Assembly (NCBI RefSeq): GCF_001639145.1
Contig: NZ_LROY01000002.1
Location: 838,501-902,500, forward strand
Source: Microbulbifer sp. Q7
GTDB taxonomy: Bacteria; Pseudomonadota; Gammaproteobacteria; Pseudomonadales; Cellvibrionaceae
Direction of reading: 5' to 3'
DNA: 64,000 nt
Shown here: one piece after another, positions 37,883-47,598 of the stretch
How positions within the stretch are numbered: the stretch's first letter is position 1
Layout: each line of letters opens with the position of its first letter
Program-made: the position numbers and the translations under genes
The notes under the pieces: model-generated
Told to the model about the DNA's origin: nothing
What the model saw: the letters and a program-made list of their open reading frames with translations, nothing else
Databases searched by the model: none

Positions 37883-37918
37883 GTTTAAACAAACGTTTTA
37901 ATTATCAGTTTGAAACTG
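37883..37918. promoter_or_regulatory. Palindromic operator candidates upstream of the TetR gene
   Basis: Three symmetric elements stand in a row: GTTTAAAC (37883-37890), AAACGTTT (37891-37898) and CAGTTTGAAACTG (37906-37918). They end ten bases before the start codon. PsrA of Pseudomonas binds GAAAC/GTTTC-type palindromes and represses itself, so autoregulation through these sites is likely. Confidence 0.6.
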
Positions 37919-37928
37919 TGAGTAGGGC

Positions 37929-38585
37929 ATGAGTCAGCTGGACACCGTCAACCGTATACTGGATGCCGCCGAGGTGCTGTTTGCCGAGCGCGGATTTACC
38001 GAGACCTCACTGCGGACCATCACCAGCACGGCGGGCGTGAACCTGGCGGCGGTGAATTATCACTTTGGTTCGAAAAAGGAACTGATACAGGCGGTATTCG
38101 AGCGCTTTCTGACCCCGTTTACGGAGAACCTGGATAAAGAGCTCAGCCGCCGGCAGGCCCAGCTGGAAACGTCCCCGGGGGAGCAATTGCAGGTAGATGA
38201 CCTGCTCGACAGCCTGTACAGCGTGGCCCTTGCTGGCCTGGCAAAGGAGGGGAGAGACCCCAAGCGTTTTATGGGGCTGCTGGGCCTGGCCTACACCCAG
38301 TCACAGGGACACCTGCGCAGGTTCATCGTGTCCCGCTACGGGGCCAGCTACCGTCGGTTTGCCGGGTTGCTCGCCAATACCTTGCCGCACGTGGATCCGG
38401 TCACTTTTTACTGGCGGCTGTATTTCATGCTGGGCGCGACCATCTTTTCCCTGTCGAGCTTCGACGCAATCGAAGCTATCCTTCGGGAAGACTTCGGTGC
38501 CGAGAGCAGTCTCGACGAGACCCTGGCGCGGCTGGCCCCCGCCGCAGCGGCGATGCTGACGGCTGCGGAGCCCAAAGATACATAA
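37929..38585 (+). CDS. psrA: TetR-family regulator, PsrA-like
   Basis: 218 residues. The TetR helix-turn-helix is clear: RILDAAEVLFAERGFTETSLRTITSTAGVNLAAVNYHFGSKKELIQAV. The C-terminal ligand domain is alpha-helical. Position between lexA and nagZ is the place of psrA in Pseudomonas, where PsrA controls fatty-acid degradation and rpoS in response to long-chain fatty acids; the symbol rests on this position and on the operator type, so it is an inference. Confidence 0.85.
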   Translation: MSQLDTVNRILDAAEVLFAERGFTETSLRTITSTAGVNLAAVNYHFGSKKELIQAVFERFLTPFTENLDKELSRRQAQLETSPGEQLQVDDLLDSLYSVALAGLAKEGRDPKRFMGLLGLAYTQSQGHLRRFIVSRYGASYRRFAGLLANTLPHVDPVTFYWRLYFMLGATIFSLSSFDAIEAILREDFGAESSLDETLARLAPAAAAMLTAAEPKDT

Positions 38586-38687
38586 TCCCTCATTGCGACT
38601 TGTGGAAGTCAACGGACCCGATACTGCGGGCCTTCGGCGCAACAACTTCGCGGCAACAACATTGACTGAGAGTGGGAGCTGGAATTC

Positions 38688-39701
38688 ATGTCCGATCAGA
38701 TTGGTCCGGTGATGATTGATGTCGAGGGTACGGAACTCACGACGGAAGACCGTGAACTCTTGCGTCATCCGCAGGTTGGCGGACTGATTTTCTTTGCGCG
38801 CAACTACCACGATCGTCCGCAGCTGGAGGCGCTGGTGGCCGACATCCGCAGTGTGCGGCCAGGGATTCTGCTGGCAGTGGACCAGGAAGGCGGGCGGGTG
38901 CAGCGCTTCCGGGATTCCTTTACCCGTTTACCGTCCATGCAGGCACTCAGTGCGCGGGCGGATAGGCAACAGCTGAAAGACGTGGGGTGGCTGCTTGCGG
39001 CCGAGTTGCTGGCGGTGGGTGTCGACTTCAGTTTCGCGCCGGTGCTGGATGCCGATGACAACTTCTGCCGTATTGTTGGCGACCGGAGTTTCGCCTGTGA
39101 CCCGCTGGCACTCGCGGCCAAAGCGCGCCCGTTTATGGCGGGCATGCACGAGGCTGGTATGGCCACCACCGGCAAGCATTTCCCGGGACACGGGCAGGTC
39201 CTTGAAGACAGTCACGAAGAGCTGCCGGTGGATCATCGCACGCTGGAAGAGGTGCTGGCGGCCGATGGTCAACCATTTGCCGAGAGTATTGCCGCTGGAG
39301 AACTGGAAGCGGTCATGCCGGCGCATATCCGGTTTGCGAAAGTGGATGAGAACCCGGTGGGCTTTTCACGCTTCTGGTTGCAGGAGATCCTGCGCAAACG
39401 GCTCGGCTTTGACGGCGTGATCTTCAGTGATGATCTCACCATGGAAGGCGCCGGCGCGGCCGGTGGGTATGCCGAGAGGATCCGGGCGGCGATGCAGGCA
39501 GGTTGCGATATGGGGGTTGTGTGCAACAACCGGCAGGGTGCGCTGGAAGTGCTCTCGGCACTGGAAGGTTACGAACCAAACCCAGAATCCAGCCGGCGGC
39601 TCGAGCGCATGCGCGGTAAGCCGGTCATTGAAAACTGGGCTTCGCTCGAACAGTCACCCCGTTGGCAGGCCACCCGGGCGTGGCTGGCATCCTGGATGTA
39701 A
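38688..39701 (+). CDS. nagZ: Beta-N-acetylhexosaminidase NagZ (GH3)
   Basis: 337 residues, standard length. GH3 motifs include MIDVEGTELTTEDRELLRHP, AVDQEGGRVQRFRDSF and the NagZ signature GKHFPGHGQVLEDSHEELP, whose His is the acid/base residue; the nucleophile Asp lies in VIFSDDLTMEGA. It removes GlcNAc from anhydro-muropeptides in the cytoplasm, a step in cell-wall recycling that feeds ampC signalling where AmpR exists. GGGAG is upstream of the ATG. Confidence 0.97.
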   Translation: MSDQIGPVMIDVEGTELTTEDRELLRHPQVGGLIFFARNYHDRPQLEALVADIRSVRPGILLAVDQEGGRVQRFRDSFTRLPSMQALSARADRQQLKDVGWLLAAELLAVGVDFSFAPVLDADDNFCRIVGDRSFACDPLALAAKARPFMAGMHEAGMATTGKHFPGHGQVLEDSHEELPVDHRTLEEVLAADGQPFAESIAAGELEAVMPAHIRFAKVDENPVGFSRFWLQEILRKRLGFDGVIFSDDLTMEGAGAAGGYAERIRAAMQAGCDMGVVCNNRQGALEVLSALEGYEPNPESSRRLERMRGKPVIENWASLEQSPRWQATRAWLASWM

Positions 39702-39809
39702 ATGCGCAGAATAATGAGCCGTATTGCTGACTCTGCCAGATAACGTTAAGTCGGCAGAAACCGGCAGAAACTTATAAACCTTGAACATCGTCGACGTATG
39801 GAGTGATTT

Positions 39810-40928
39810 GTGGAGCAGGCTAAGGCGTTTATACGCTCCCTGGTGGGGGAAGATCGTTTCTGGATTGCTGAAGTTTTTCTGATTGTTCTCGCCACCGCCT
39901 TTGCGGCGTGGATGCTGGCGCTGTTTGTGGCGCGCTTGCAGGCGAGGGCGGAACGCACTGTCAACCCATGGGATGACGCCCTGTGCGGGGCCATCAACCC
40001 ACCCGCATCCATTGTGGTGTGGCTGGTGGGGCTGTCGCTGGCAGCGGCGCGTGCCGGCAAGGCAACGAGCGCAGAAATTTTCAGTTACGCCGGTACCGTG
40101 CGTGAAATCGGCTTCATTGTACTGATTACCTGGTTTGCCCTGCGGTTTGCCAAGGCGGTAGAAACGAACCTTGCGGACCCGCGCTTCATGGGCAAGCCGA
40201 TGGATGCCACAACGGTGCGTGCCGTTGGCAAGCTGGTGCGTGCTTCCATCATCATTACCGCGGCCATGGTGATCATGCAGCACTTCGGGTACAGCATCAG
40301 CGGTGTGCTGGCGTTTGGCGGTATCGGCGGCCTGGCGATTGGTTTTGCGGCAAAAGATTTGCTGGCCAACTTTTTTGGTGGGCTGATGATCTACCTGGAT
40401 CGCCCGTTCAAGGTGGGCGACTGGGTGCGCTCTCCCGACCAAGAAATAGAAGGCACGGTAGAGGACATCGGCTGGCGCCTGACCCGTATTCGCACCTTTG
40501 ACAAGCGTCCGCTGTACATTCCCAACGGGATCTTCACCCAGATTTCCGTTGAAAACCCCTCGCGTATGCTGAACCGCCGGATCTACGAAACGGTCGGTAT
40601 CCGCTACGACGACGCACACCTGATGGCGCCCATTGTGAAAGATGTGCGCGCGATGCTTGAGCAGCACCCGGAAATCGATACCAATCAGACGCTGATTGTG
40701 AATTTCAATTCCTTCGCGCCGTCGTCGCTCGACTTCTTTATTTACACGTTTACCAAAACCACCGAATGGGTGCGCTACCACGAGATCAAGCAGGATATCC
40801 TGTTGCAGATTCTGAAGATTATCGAGCAGCACGGCGCCTCCTGTGCCTTCCCGACCTCCACCCTGCATATTGCCGATTTGCCGGAGCTGGCAATCGCCGG
40901 AGCGCGGGAGGTGCCGGCTGGGTCCTGA
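39810..40928 (+). CDS. MscS-family mechanosensitive channel
   Basis: 372 residues. Several membrane helices in the first half, then the pore-lining region FGGIGGLAIGFAAKDLLANFFGGLMIYLDRPFKVGDWV, which is the MscS signature, and a soluble C-terminal domain with the beta segment and a mixed alpha/beta end (VNFNSFAPSSLDFFIYTFT). It should release solutes under membrane tension. Start GTG 39810 with GGAG six bases upstream. Two tandem copies of CGGCAGAAAC (39752-39771) lie in the gap before it. Confidence 0.92.
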   Translation: MEQAKAFIRSLVGEDRFWIAEVFLIVLATAFAAWMLALFVARLQARAERTVNPWDDALCGAINPPASIVVWLVGLSLAAARAGKATSAEIFSYAGTVREIGFIVLITWFALRFAKAVETNLADPRFMGKPMDATTVRAVGKLVRASIIITAAMVIMQHFGYSISGVLAFGGIGGLAIGFAAKDLLANFFGGLMIYLDRPFKVGDWVRSPDQEIEGTVEDIGWRLTRIRTFDKRPLYIPNGIFTQISVENPSRMLNRRIYETVGIRYDDAHLMAPIVKDVRAMLEQHPEIDTNQTLIVNFNSFAPSSLDFFIYTFTKTTEWVRYHEIKQDILLQILKIIEQHGASCAFPTSTLHIADLPELAIAGAREVPAGS

Positions 40929-41218
40929 ATGACAGTTAAGTGACATTTTCCGCAACGGCATACATTGTCAAATCATGTGACCCTTTTGTTGCATTTTTGG
41001 TGATTTATTGCGCATCGCAGGCGGCAAGTAACATTAATTTCACGCGGAAACCTAGACAGTGGCGCTGTTTTATCTAAGAATCGGTAACGACCTCTGCGGA
41101 TGACCGCACAGGCGCTTCGAGACTGCAGGCCACCGTCGACTGGTGGCTTTCGGCAATTGGGGTAGGCGTATTGCCCGCAACCGGGGTGAGCGCAATAACA
41201 ATAAATGAGGTTGGCTTA

Positions 41219-41434
41219 ATGAGTGATCGCGTTACGGGTACAGTGAAGTGGTTTAACAATGCCCGGGGTTATGGCTTTATCACCTGCGCTGAAGGTTCCG
41301 AGGATATCTTCGTTCACTACCGCAGCATCCGCGGTGACGGCTACAAAACCCTCAACGAGGGGCAGGCAGTCGAGTTTGAAATGCAGCAGGGGGATAAAGG
41401 CCTGCTCGCGGAAGATGTAGTGCCCTGCGAGTAA
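41219..41434 (+). CDS. Cold-shock domain protein, CspD-like
   Basis: 71 residues. RNA-binding motifs are [16 protein letters not shown] (RNP1) and DIFVHYRSI (RNP2). The acidic content and the order [12 protein letters not shown] resemble CspD more than CspA. ATG 41219 follows GAGG by eight bases; the frame upstream to 41171 is leader. The 290-base gap upstream probably carries a structured cold-shock type leader: GCGG/CCGC (41097-41108) and GCCACC/GGTGGC (41129-41147) hairpins are visible. Confidence 0.92.
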   Translation: MSDRVTGTVKWFNNARGYGFITCAEGSEDIFVHYRSIRGDGYKTLNEGQAVEFEMQQGDKGLLAEDVVPCE

Positions 41435-41569
41435 TTCGCAATTGATCGCACACTCGATTCCGTAGACATTTTGGCCGTGTCGGCCTCGATGGAATATCGC
41501 GGGTTGCGTCGTTAGCCAAAGCAAGTGCTTTGTGCAATGACAGCGATAGTTGAGTGACACCGGCAACTA

Positions 41570-41616
41570 AAAAGCCCAGGCGGCTCGGGTAGATTCCGAA
41601 GCCGCCTGGGCTTTTT
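41570..41616. terminator. Bidirectional terminator between csp and DUF819 genes
   Basis: AAAAGCCCAGGCGGCT (41570-41585) and AGCCGCCTGGGCTTTT (41600-41615) form a 16-bp stem around a 14-base loop, followed by T on the plus strand and, read from the other side, by T as well. Confidence 0.92.
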
Positions 41617-41640
41617 TTGTGTCTTTCTTGCCGGTATCGG

Positions 41641-42876
41641 TCAGCCGGCGCCAACGATGCGTAACAGCTGCCCGCAGAACCATGCCGCATAGGTGCCCAG
41701 GGCATACCCCATTACTGCGAGGAGTACCCCTACGGGTGCCAGTGATGGGTGGAAGGCGGCGGCCACCACCGGCGCGGAAGCGGCACCGCCCACGTTTGCC
41801 TGGCTGCCCACGGCCATGAAGAAGGTGGGTGCCTTGATCAGCTTGGAAACCAGCAGTATCAGTCCGGCATGGATACTCATCCAGATCACGCCGAGCACAA
41901 ACAGCTCCGGGCTGTTTTTCAGCGCCGTGATATCCATGTGGGTGCCAATAGTGGCCACCAGGAAATAGATAAATACCGACCCGACTTTCGCCGCGCCTGC
42001 GCCCTCCAGTTTTTTCGCCGGGGTAAACGCCATGGCAATGCCCAGGGTGGTTGCCACAACAATGAGCCAGAAAAACGGGCTGGTTAAACTGAAGCGGGCC
42101 ATGTGCGGCGCATGGGTTTGGAACCACGGGGCCAGGAAGTCGGCGCAGGCGTGAGCGATGGCGGTAATGCCGAAGCCGACTGCGGCAATCAGCATCAGGT
42201 CCTGCAGGCTGGGGTTGCGTGAGTGCTTGCGCTGCATGGTCTCCACACGCTCGCGCAACGCGTTGATGCTGGAGGTGTCTGCGCCCCGGCGCGCATCAAG
42301 CTGCTTCGCATTACCGGCCATAATCAGCAGCACCGCCATCCACAGGTTGGCGACGATGACATCCACCGCCACCATCGCGGAAAAAACATTGCCGCCGACA
42401 TCGAAGATTTCCTTCATTGCCGCCTGGTTTGCGCCGCCACCAATCCAGCTGCCGGCAACCGTGGTCATCCCGCGCCAGATGGCATCGGGGCCGTTACCGT
42501 TGAGCATACCCGGATCGATCGCAGACATGATCAGCAGGGCGAGTGGCCCACCAATAACGATACCGGCGGTACCGGTTAAAAACATGATCAACGCTTTTGG
42601 GCCAAGATTGACGATGCCTCTCAGGTCGATACTGAGCGTGAGCAGTACCAGGCTGGCCGGCAGCAAATAGCGTGAAGCGACGAAGTAAAGATTGGAATTG
42701 TGCGCGTCGATAATGTGGAAGGTGGTGAGCAGGGAAGGCAGGAAATAACACAGTAACAGGGCGGGCACAAAGCGGTAGAAACGCTTCCAGAAGCGTTGCT
42801 CGCTGCTTGCCGTATAAAACACCAGGCCGAGGATGGCCGCGAGCATCCCCAGAATAATTGCGTCATTCGTTATCAT
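41641..42876 (-). CDS. DUF819 family membrane protein
   Basis: 411 residues, about ten transmembrane segments, starting MITNDAIILGMLAAILGLVFYTAS. Internal motifs of the DUF819 (YjcL) type include AGSWIGGGANQAAMKEIFDV and GSQANVGGAASAPVVAAAFHPSLAPVGVLLAVMGYALGT. The fold resembles secondary transporters, but the substrate is unknown. The gene is flanked by terminators on both sides and looks monocistronic. Confidence 0.9.
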   Translation of the reverse strand: MITNDAIILGMLAAILGLVFYTASSEQRFWKRFYRFVPALLLCYFLPSLLTTFHIIDAHNSNLYFVASRYLLPASLVLLTLSIDLRGIVNLGPKALIMFLTGTAGIVIGGPLALLIMSAIDPGMLNGNGPDAIWRGMTTVAGSWIGGGANQAAMKEIFDVGGNVFSAMVAVDVIVANLWMAVLLIMAGNAKQLDARRGADTSSINALRERVETMQRKHSRNPSLQDLMLIAAVGFGITAIAHACADFLAPWFQTHAPHMARFSLTSPFFWLIVVATTLGIAMAFTPAKKLEGAGAAKVGSVFIYFLVATIGTHMDITALKNSPELFVLGVIWMSIHAGLILLVSKLIKAPTFFMAVGSQANVGGAASAPVVAAAFHPSLAPVGVLLAVMGYALGTYAAWFCGQLLRIVGAG

Positions 42877-42926
42877 GCTGAATCCGATTGTTATTAGTGT
42901 GTGTCTGAACGTATTGCTGTTTACAA

Positions 42927-42949
42927 CGGAAAACGGCCCTTGCGGGCCG
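42927..42949 (-). terminator. Terminator for the csiV transcript
   Basis: Read on the minus strand, CGGCCC-GCAA-GGGCCG is followed by TTTTCC. It lies about 25 bases past the csiV stop. Confidence 0.75.
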
Positions 42950-42972
42950 CTGTGGAGAATGCGTTTTCAGGC

Positions 42973-43941
42973 TCAGGGCGTGATGTCGATGGCGCCTTCC
43001 TGCGCTGCCGGCTCTTCGATCTGTTCAATGGCCCGCACCTCGATCAACACGCCCAGCTTGGGGTGGTCAATGTAATGGAGCTCGCCGCTGCGCAGTCGGC
43101 GCTCCTCGTTGAGCACCGCAACCCGCGCGGCCAACTTCGCGGCGGGCTCGGCCGCTGCGGCATCTTGCTGGGCGTCTTCCCCATGAAATACCGCGGCATC
43201 GGCTGCTGTGCTGTAACCGCTGGTGGTGCTGAATTCATAATCGTCAGTCTGCGCGGTAGCGCCACCGAGGTTGCCCAGGTCCATGGGCTCGTCACCGGCC
43301 AGCGCGGCAGCGGTGCGGTCGACGGGCGCGCGCGGCCGCGTAGGGACAGAAATACCCTTTGGTGCGGCGGGCGCGGCCAGCGCCGGGATGTCGGTGTTGG
43401 TCATGGGGGCGATTGCACCGTAGCTGGACGAGTCGCTTCCGTTTGGTAGCCATTCACTCAGCCACAGATCCGTACTCAGGTGCAGATAGCGGGATACACT
43501 CAGGGTAACGCTGCCTTCCAGCTGGTGGTGATTGCCGTCCACCGGGCCACCGTTTATCAGGATGGCCGGGGCATTGCGCTCGGTCTGTAATACCTGGCGC
43601 CATGTCTTGTGGAACAGGACCTCATAGCCCGCGCTGCGCGCCAAAGCCGCCACCTTGTTGTCCAGCTGGTTGGGCGCTGGCTGCAGGGCGGGAATCATCG
43701 GGTCGGCCTTGGAGGGGGTGTCAAAGTCCACCCAGTGGCTGTCGTAAGCAAGCCGGGGGGTCGCGGGCCAGGTTTCGCGCGACTGGCTCATACCGCTCTC
43801 GCGACTGAACACCACCATTTCAACCTCGAATTGGGTGCCCGCATAGCCCGCCGCCTCCGCGCCTGCAGCGCACAGGGCAAGGAGAGCCGTTCCGGTCAGC
43901 TGTTTCAGGCGAGCTGCGACCTGCTTGTGGTTAAGGGTCAT
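42973..43941 (-). CDS. csiV: CsiV-like periplasmic protein
   Basis: 322 residues. A signal peptide (TGTALLALCAAGAEAAGYA) precedes QFEVEMVVFSRESGM and later NAPAILINGG and LHYIDHPKLGVLIEVRAIEQ, the pattern of CsiV. CsiV is an activator of the class A PBP system in Vibrio (LpoA-dependent PBP1a). The gene lies next to mfd, as I recall in pseudomonads. The Ala/Pro-rich middle is variable. If the role is conserved, a PBP1a/LpoA pair should exist elsewhere in the genome. Confidence 0.82.
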   Translation of the reverse strand: MTLNHKQVAARLKQLTGTALLALCAAGAEAAGYAGTQFEVEMVVFSRESGMSQSRETWPATPRLAYDSHWVDFDTPSKADPMIPALQPAPNQLDNKVAALARSAGYEVLFHKTWRQVLQTERNAPAILINGGPVDGNHHQLEGSVTLSVSRYLHLSTDLWLSEWLPNGSDSSSYGAIAPMTNTDIPALAAPAAPKGISVPTRPRAPVDRTAAALAGDEPMDLGNLGGATAQTDDYEFSTTSGYSTAADAAVFHGEDAQQDAAAAEPAAKLAARVAVLNEERRLRSGELHYIDHPKLGVLIEVRAIEQIEEPAAQEGAIDITP

Positions 43942-44112
43942 GTTGATACCGCTTATTCTTTGTGCCGATGTACATAGGTGTGGACGCCCGGTCTGGTACC
44001 GGGCTGTCCGAGCCGCGTGATGGCGACGAATTCGCCCATATTAACATTGATTGATTGGCGAATGTGTCGACTGCGCCACCGCTGGCGGCGCTTGTCGACC
44101 GTGGGGTTGTGG

Positions 44113-47100
44113 TTACTGGGACAGCTGTTGCAAAACCTCATTGACCTGCTGCAAGCGCTGCTCCGGGCCGCTCTCATCCAGGGTAAAGTTCAACTGGTTG
44201 GCGCCCTGCAATCGGTAGGTGGTGGGGCGGGTCTGCACCATCTTCACCAGGGTCAGCGGATCGACCTTGGCATTTTCGGAAAACTCGATGCGTCCGCCGG
44301 TGGCCGAGGCCTCCAGTTTGCGAATGCCCATGCGGTTGGCCTGCAGCTTGATCTCGGTAATGCGGAACAGGTGCTTCACCGGTTCTGGCAGCAGTCCGAA
44401 CCGGTCGATCATCTCCACCTGCAGCTCTTTCAGGGCCGCCTTGTCCTCCGCATTAGCGATCCGCTTGTACATGATCAGGCGGCTGTGCACGTCCGGCAGG
44501 TAGTCTTCCGGGATCAGCGCGGGTACCCGCAGGTTAACGTCGACCGCGGGGGATTCCAGGGGCTCGTCGATGTTCGGGGTGCGCCCCTCGCGAATGGCCT
44601 TTACCGCGTGATCGAGCATTTCCATATACAGGTTGAAGCCAACACTCTGGATCTGGCCACTCTGCTCCTCGCCCAGTAGTTCACCCGCACCGCGGATTTC
44701 CAAATCGTGGGTGGCCAGGGTAAATCCGGCACCCAGGTCCTGGGCCTCGCTGATGGCTTCCAGGCGCTTCACCGCGTCCGCCGTCATGGCGCGCTTGTTG
44801 GGCGTAAGCAGGTAGGCGTATGCCTGGTGGTGAGAACGCCCCACGCGGCCGCGCAGCTGGTGCAGCTGGGCGAGCCCGAACTTGTCCGCGCGCTCGATCA
44901 GGATGGTGTTGGCATTTGGAATGTCGATACCGGTTTCGATGATGGTGGTGCACACCAGCACATTGAAGCGCTTGTGGTAAAAATCGCTCATCACCTGTTC
45001 CAGCTCGCGCTCGCGCATCTGCCCGTGGCCAATGCCGATGCGGGCTTCCGGAACCAAAGCCTCCAGCTCACGGGCAAGGCGCTCGATACTTTTCACTTCA
45101 TTGTGCAGGAAGTACACCTGACCGCCGCGCAGGATTTCCCGCAGGATGGCTTCCTTGATCAGGGCTTCGTCGCGCTCGCGCACAAACGTTTTTACCGAGA
45201 GCCGGCGCGCGGGCGGCGTGGCGATGACCGAGAGATCGCGAATCCCCGCCATAGCCATATTGAGCGTGCGTGGAATCGGCGTTGCCGTGAGGTTGAGGAT
45301 ATCCACTTCGGCGCGCAGGCTCTTCAGCTTTTCTTTCTGGCGCACGCCAAAGCGGTGTTCCTCGTCGATAATCAGCAGGCCCAGGTTTTTGAATTTCAGG
45401 TCGCTCTGCAGCAATTTGTGGGTGCCCACAAGAATATCCACCTTACCAGCTGCCACACGCTCCTTGATCGCATCCACTTCCTTGTTACTGCGGAAGCGGG
45501 AAATGACTTCGATAGTGATAGGCCAGTCCGCGAAGCGGTCCTGCAACGACTGGAAATGCTGCTGGGCGAGCAGGGTGGTGGGCACGAGCATGGCCACCTG
45601 TTTGCCGCCATGTGCCGCGACAAACGCAGCGCGCATGGCAACTTCGGTTTTACCGAAACCGACATCGCCGCATACCAGGCGGTCCATCGGCTTGTCCGAC
45701 AGCATATCGCCAACCACCGATTCAATGGCCAGCTGCTGATCCGGTGTCTCCTCGAAGGGGAAGCCGGCGGTGAATTCGCGGTAAGCGAGGCCCGGGTCAC
45801 CGAAGGCATGCCCAACACGGGCCTCCCTGCGGGCATAAATGTCGAGCAGCTCGGCCGCGGCATCACGCACTTTTTCGGCGGCCTTGCGTTTTGCCTTCTG
45901 CCAGGTCTCGCTGCCGAGCTTGTGCAGCGGCGCCAGCTCTTCGTCCGCGCCAGAGTAGCGGCTGATCAGGTGCAGGCTGGCCACCGGCACATAGAGCTTG
46001 GCGCCATCGCCGTATTCTAGGGTCAGGAACTCCGCCTGCTGGCCGTCGATGTCGAGGCTCTGCAAGCCTTTATAGCGCCCAACCCCGTGATCGATATGCA
46101 CAACCGGTGCGCCCACACGCAATTCGGCGAGGTTTTTTACCGCGTTGTCGGCATCGTCTTTGGCCTTTTTGCGGCGGCGTTGTTGCAGTACCCGTTCGCC
46201 AAACAGCTGGGGTTCGGCGATCAGGTTCAGCGGGGGTTGTTCCAGCAACAGCCCCTTGTCGATGGCGGCTACGGTAATGCCGTACTGGGCATCGCTTGTG
46301 AGGAAGCTTTGCCAGCTGTCGAAGGTTTTGGGAGCCAGGCGGATGCCGCTCAGCAGATCCAGCAATGCCTCGCGGCGGCCCCCGCTCTCCGCGCAAAACA
46401 GCACGCGGCCACTGTATTCCATCAGGTAGGCTTCCAGGGCTTTCAGCGGCTGCTCGGATTTTCCGTCGACGGGCAGGTTGGGCGGCACGGCACTGGCAAA
46501 GTTGTAGTTGCCGGCTGTATCCGGGAGTGTTTCCGGGGAAAAGAAGGCGCGCGGTAGCGACTTCAATGCGGCATAGAACTCGTCGATGTCCAGCAACACT
46601 TGGCGCGGTTCCAGAATCGGCCGTGTCAGGTCGCCACGGCGGCTCTGGTAACGGTTATCGGTTTCCCGCCAGAATGATTCGACCGGCTGCTGCAAATCGC
46701 CCTGGATAAACGCCTGGCTGCCCTCCGGCAGGTAATCGAACAGGCTCGCGCACTGGTCGAAGAACAGCGGCAGGTAGTATTCGATACCCGCCGGTGCAAT
46801 GCCGGCACTGATGTCCTGGTAGATGGAGACAGGGCCCGGGTCTACCTCGAACTGCTCGTGCCACCGCTCGAGGAATTTTGCCAGGCCTGGCTTGTGCATC
46901 GGGAATTCCCGTGCGGGCAACAGGTGAATGCGCTCCACCGTGTCGATGGTGCGCTGATCTTCCGGGTCAAATGTGCGCAGGGATTCAATTTCGTCATCGA
47001 ACAGGTCGATCCGGTAGGGCAGGTTGCTACCCATGGGGAATATGTCCATGAGCGATCCGCGCACCGCAAACTCGCCGTGCTCGTATACCGTATCGACACA

Positions 47101-47598
47101 GTGGTAACCGGCCTGCTCGAGCAGTCGACGCTGCTTGTTGAGGTCGAATTTCTGGCCCTCCTGCAGAATCAGGGCATTGCCCGCGACGTAATCTTTGGGG
47201 GCCAGCCGGTGCAACAGGGTGCTGACCGGCGCGATGACAATCCCGCTCTGCATCTGTGGCAGCCGGTAGAGCGTCGCCAGTCGGTCCGAAATGATGTCCT
47301 GGTGCGGAGAGAAGGTGTCATAAGGCAGAATTTCCCAGTCCGGAAATTGGAAAATCGGTAACCCTGAATGCGCCGCTTCGGCGCCGTCATCTCGCCCGGG
47401 CTTGTTAAAAAATTTCAGCTGCAGTTCCAGTTGCTGCGCTTCCTGGCTGTTGCGCGCGATCAACAGGGTGGGGGCGCTGCTGTTTCTCGCGGCAGTCAGG
47501 ATGGCCAGGGCAGCGCTGGCGCCGTGCAGCTGGCCCCAGAATTGGCGGTCATTGGGTGCGCGAAAGGCGGGGGGTGACAAAGGGGGGAATTGACTCAT
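44113..47598 (-). CDS. mfd: Transcription-repair coupling factor
   Basis: 1161 residues, full length. It removes stalled RNA polymerase and recruits UvrA. In order: UvrB-like N-terminal module (FQFPDWEILPYDTFSPHQDIISDRL), RNA-polymerase interaction domain (GAPVVHIDHGVGRYKGL), translocase with Walker A GDVGFGKTEVAM, DEEHRFGVRQKE, TATPIPRTLNMAM and the RecG-like region RIGIGHGQMRERELE, TTIIETGIDIPNANTI, LRGRVGRSHHQAYAY, then the TRCF C-terminal domain. ATG 47598 with AAGGA just upstream. Confidence 0.98.
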   Translation of the reverse strand: MSQFPPLSPPAFRAPNDRQFWGQLHGASAALAILTAARNSSAPTLLIARNSQEAQQLELQLKFFNKPGRDDGAEAAHSGLPIFQFPDWEILPYDTFSPHQDIISDRLATLYRLPQMQSGIVIAPVSTLLHRLAPKDYVAGNALILQEGQKFDLNKQRRLLEQAGYHCVDTVYEHGEFAVRGSLMDIFPMGSNLPYRIDLFDDEIESLRTFDPEDQRTIDTVERIHLLPAREFPMHKPGLAKFLERWHEQFEVDPGPVSIYQDISAGIAPAGIEYYLPLFFDQCASLFDYLPEGSQAFIQGDLQQPVESFWRETDNRYQSRRGDLTRPILEPRQVLLDIDEFYAALKSLPRAFFSPETLPDTAGNYNFASAVPPNLPVDGKSEQPLKALEAYLMEYSGRVLFCAESGGRREALLDLLSGIRLAPKTFDSWQSFLTSDAQYGITVAAIDKGLLLEQPPLNLIAEPQLFGERVLQQRRRKKAKDDADNAVKNLAELRVGAPVVHIDHGVGRYKGLQSLDIDGQQAEFLTLEYGDGAKLYVPVASLHLISRYSGADEELAPLHKLGSETWQKAKRKAAEKVRDAAAELLDIYARREARVGHAFGDPGLAYREFTAGFPFEETPDQQLAIESVVGDMLSDKPMDRLVCGDVGFGKTEVAMRAAFVAAHGGKQVAMLVPTTLLAQQHFQSLQDRFADWPITIEVISRFRSNKEVDAIKERVAAGKVDILVGTHKLLQSDLKFKNLGLLIIDEEHRFGVRQKEKLKSLRAEVDILNLTATPIPRTLNMAMAGIRDLSVIATPPARRLSVKTFVRERDEALIKEAILREILRGGQVYFLHNEVKSIERLARELEALVPEARIGIGHGQMRERELEQVMSDFYHKRFNVLVCTTIIETGIDIPNANTILIERADKFGLAQLHQLRGRVGRSHHQAYAYLLTPNKRAMTADAVKRLEAISEAQDLGAGFTLATHDLEIRGAGELLGEEQSGQIQSVGFNLYMEMLDHAVKAIREGRTPNIDEPLESPAVDVNLRVPALIPEDYLPDVHSRLIMYKRIANAEDKAALKELQVEMIDRFGLLPEPVKHLFRITEIKLQANRMGIRKLEASATGGRIEFSENAKVDPLTLVKMVQTRPTTYRLQGANQLNFTLDESGPEQRLQQVNEVLQQLSQ

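Noticed and set aside
43986..44004. GCCCGGT/ACCGGGC hairpin in the csiV-mfd gap
   Set aside because: No T run on either strand and a 7-bp stem only; not enough to call a terminator.
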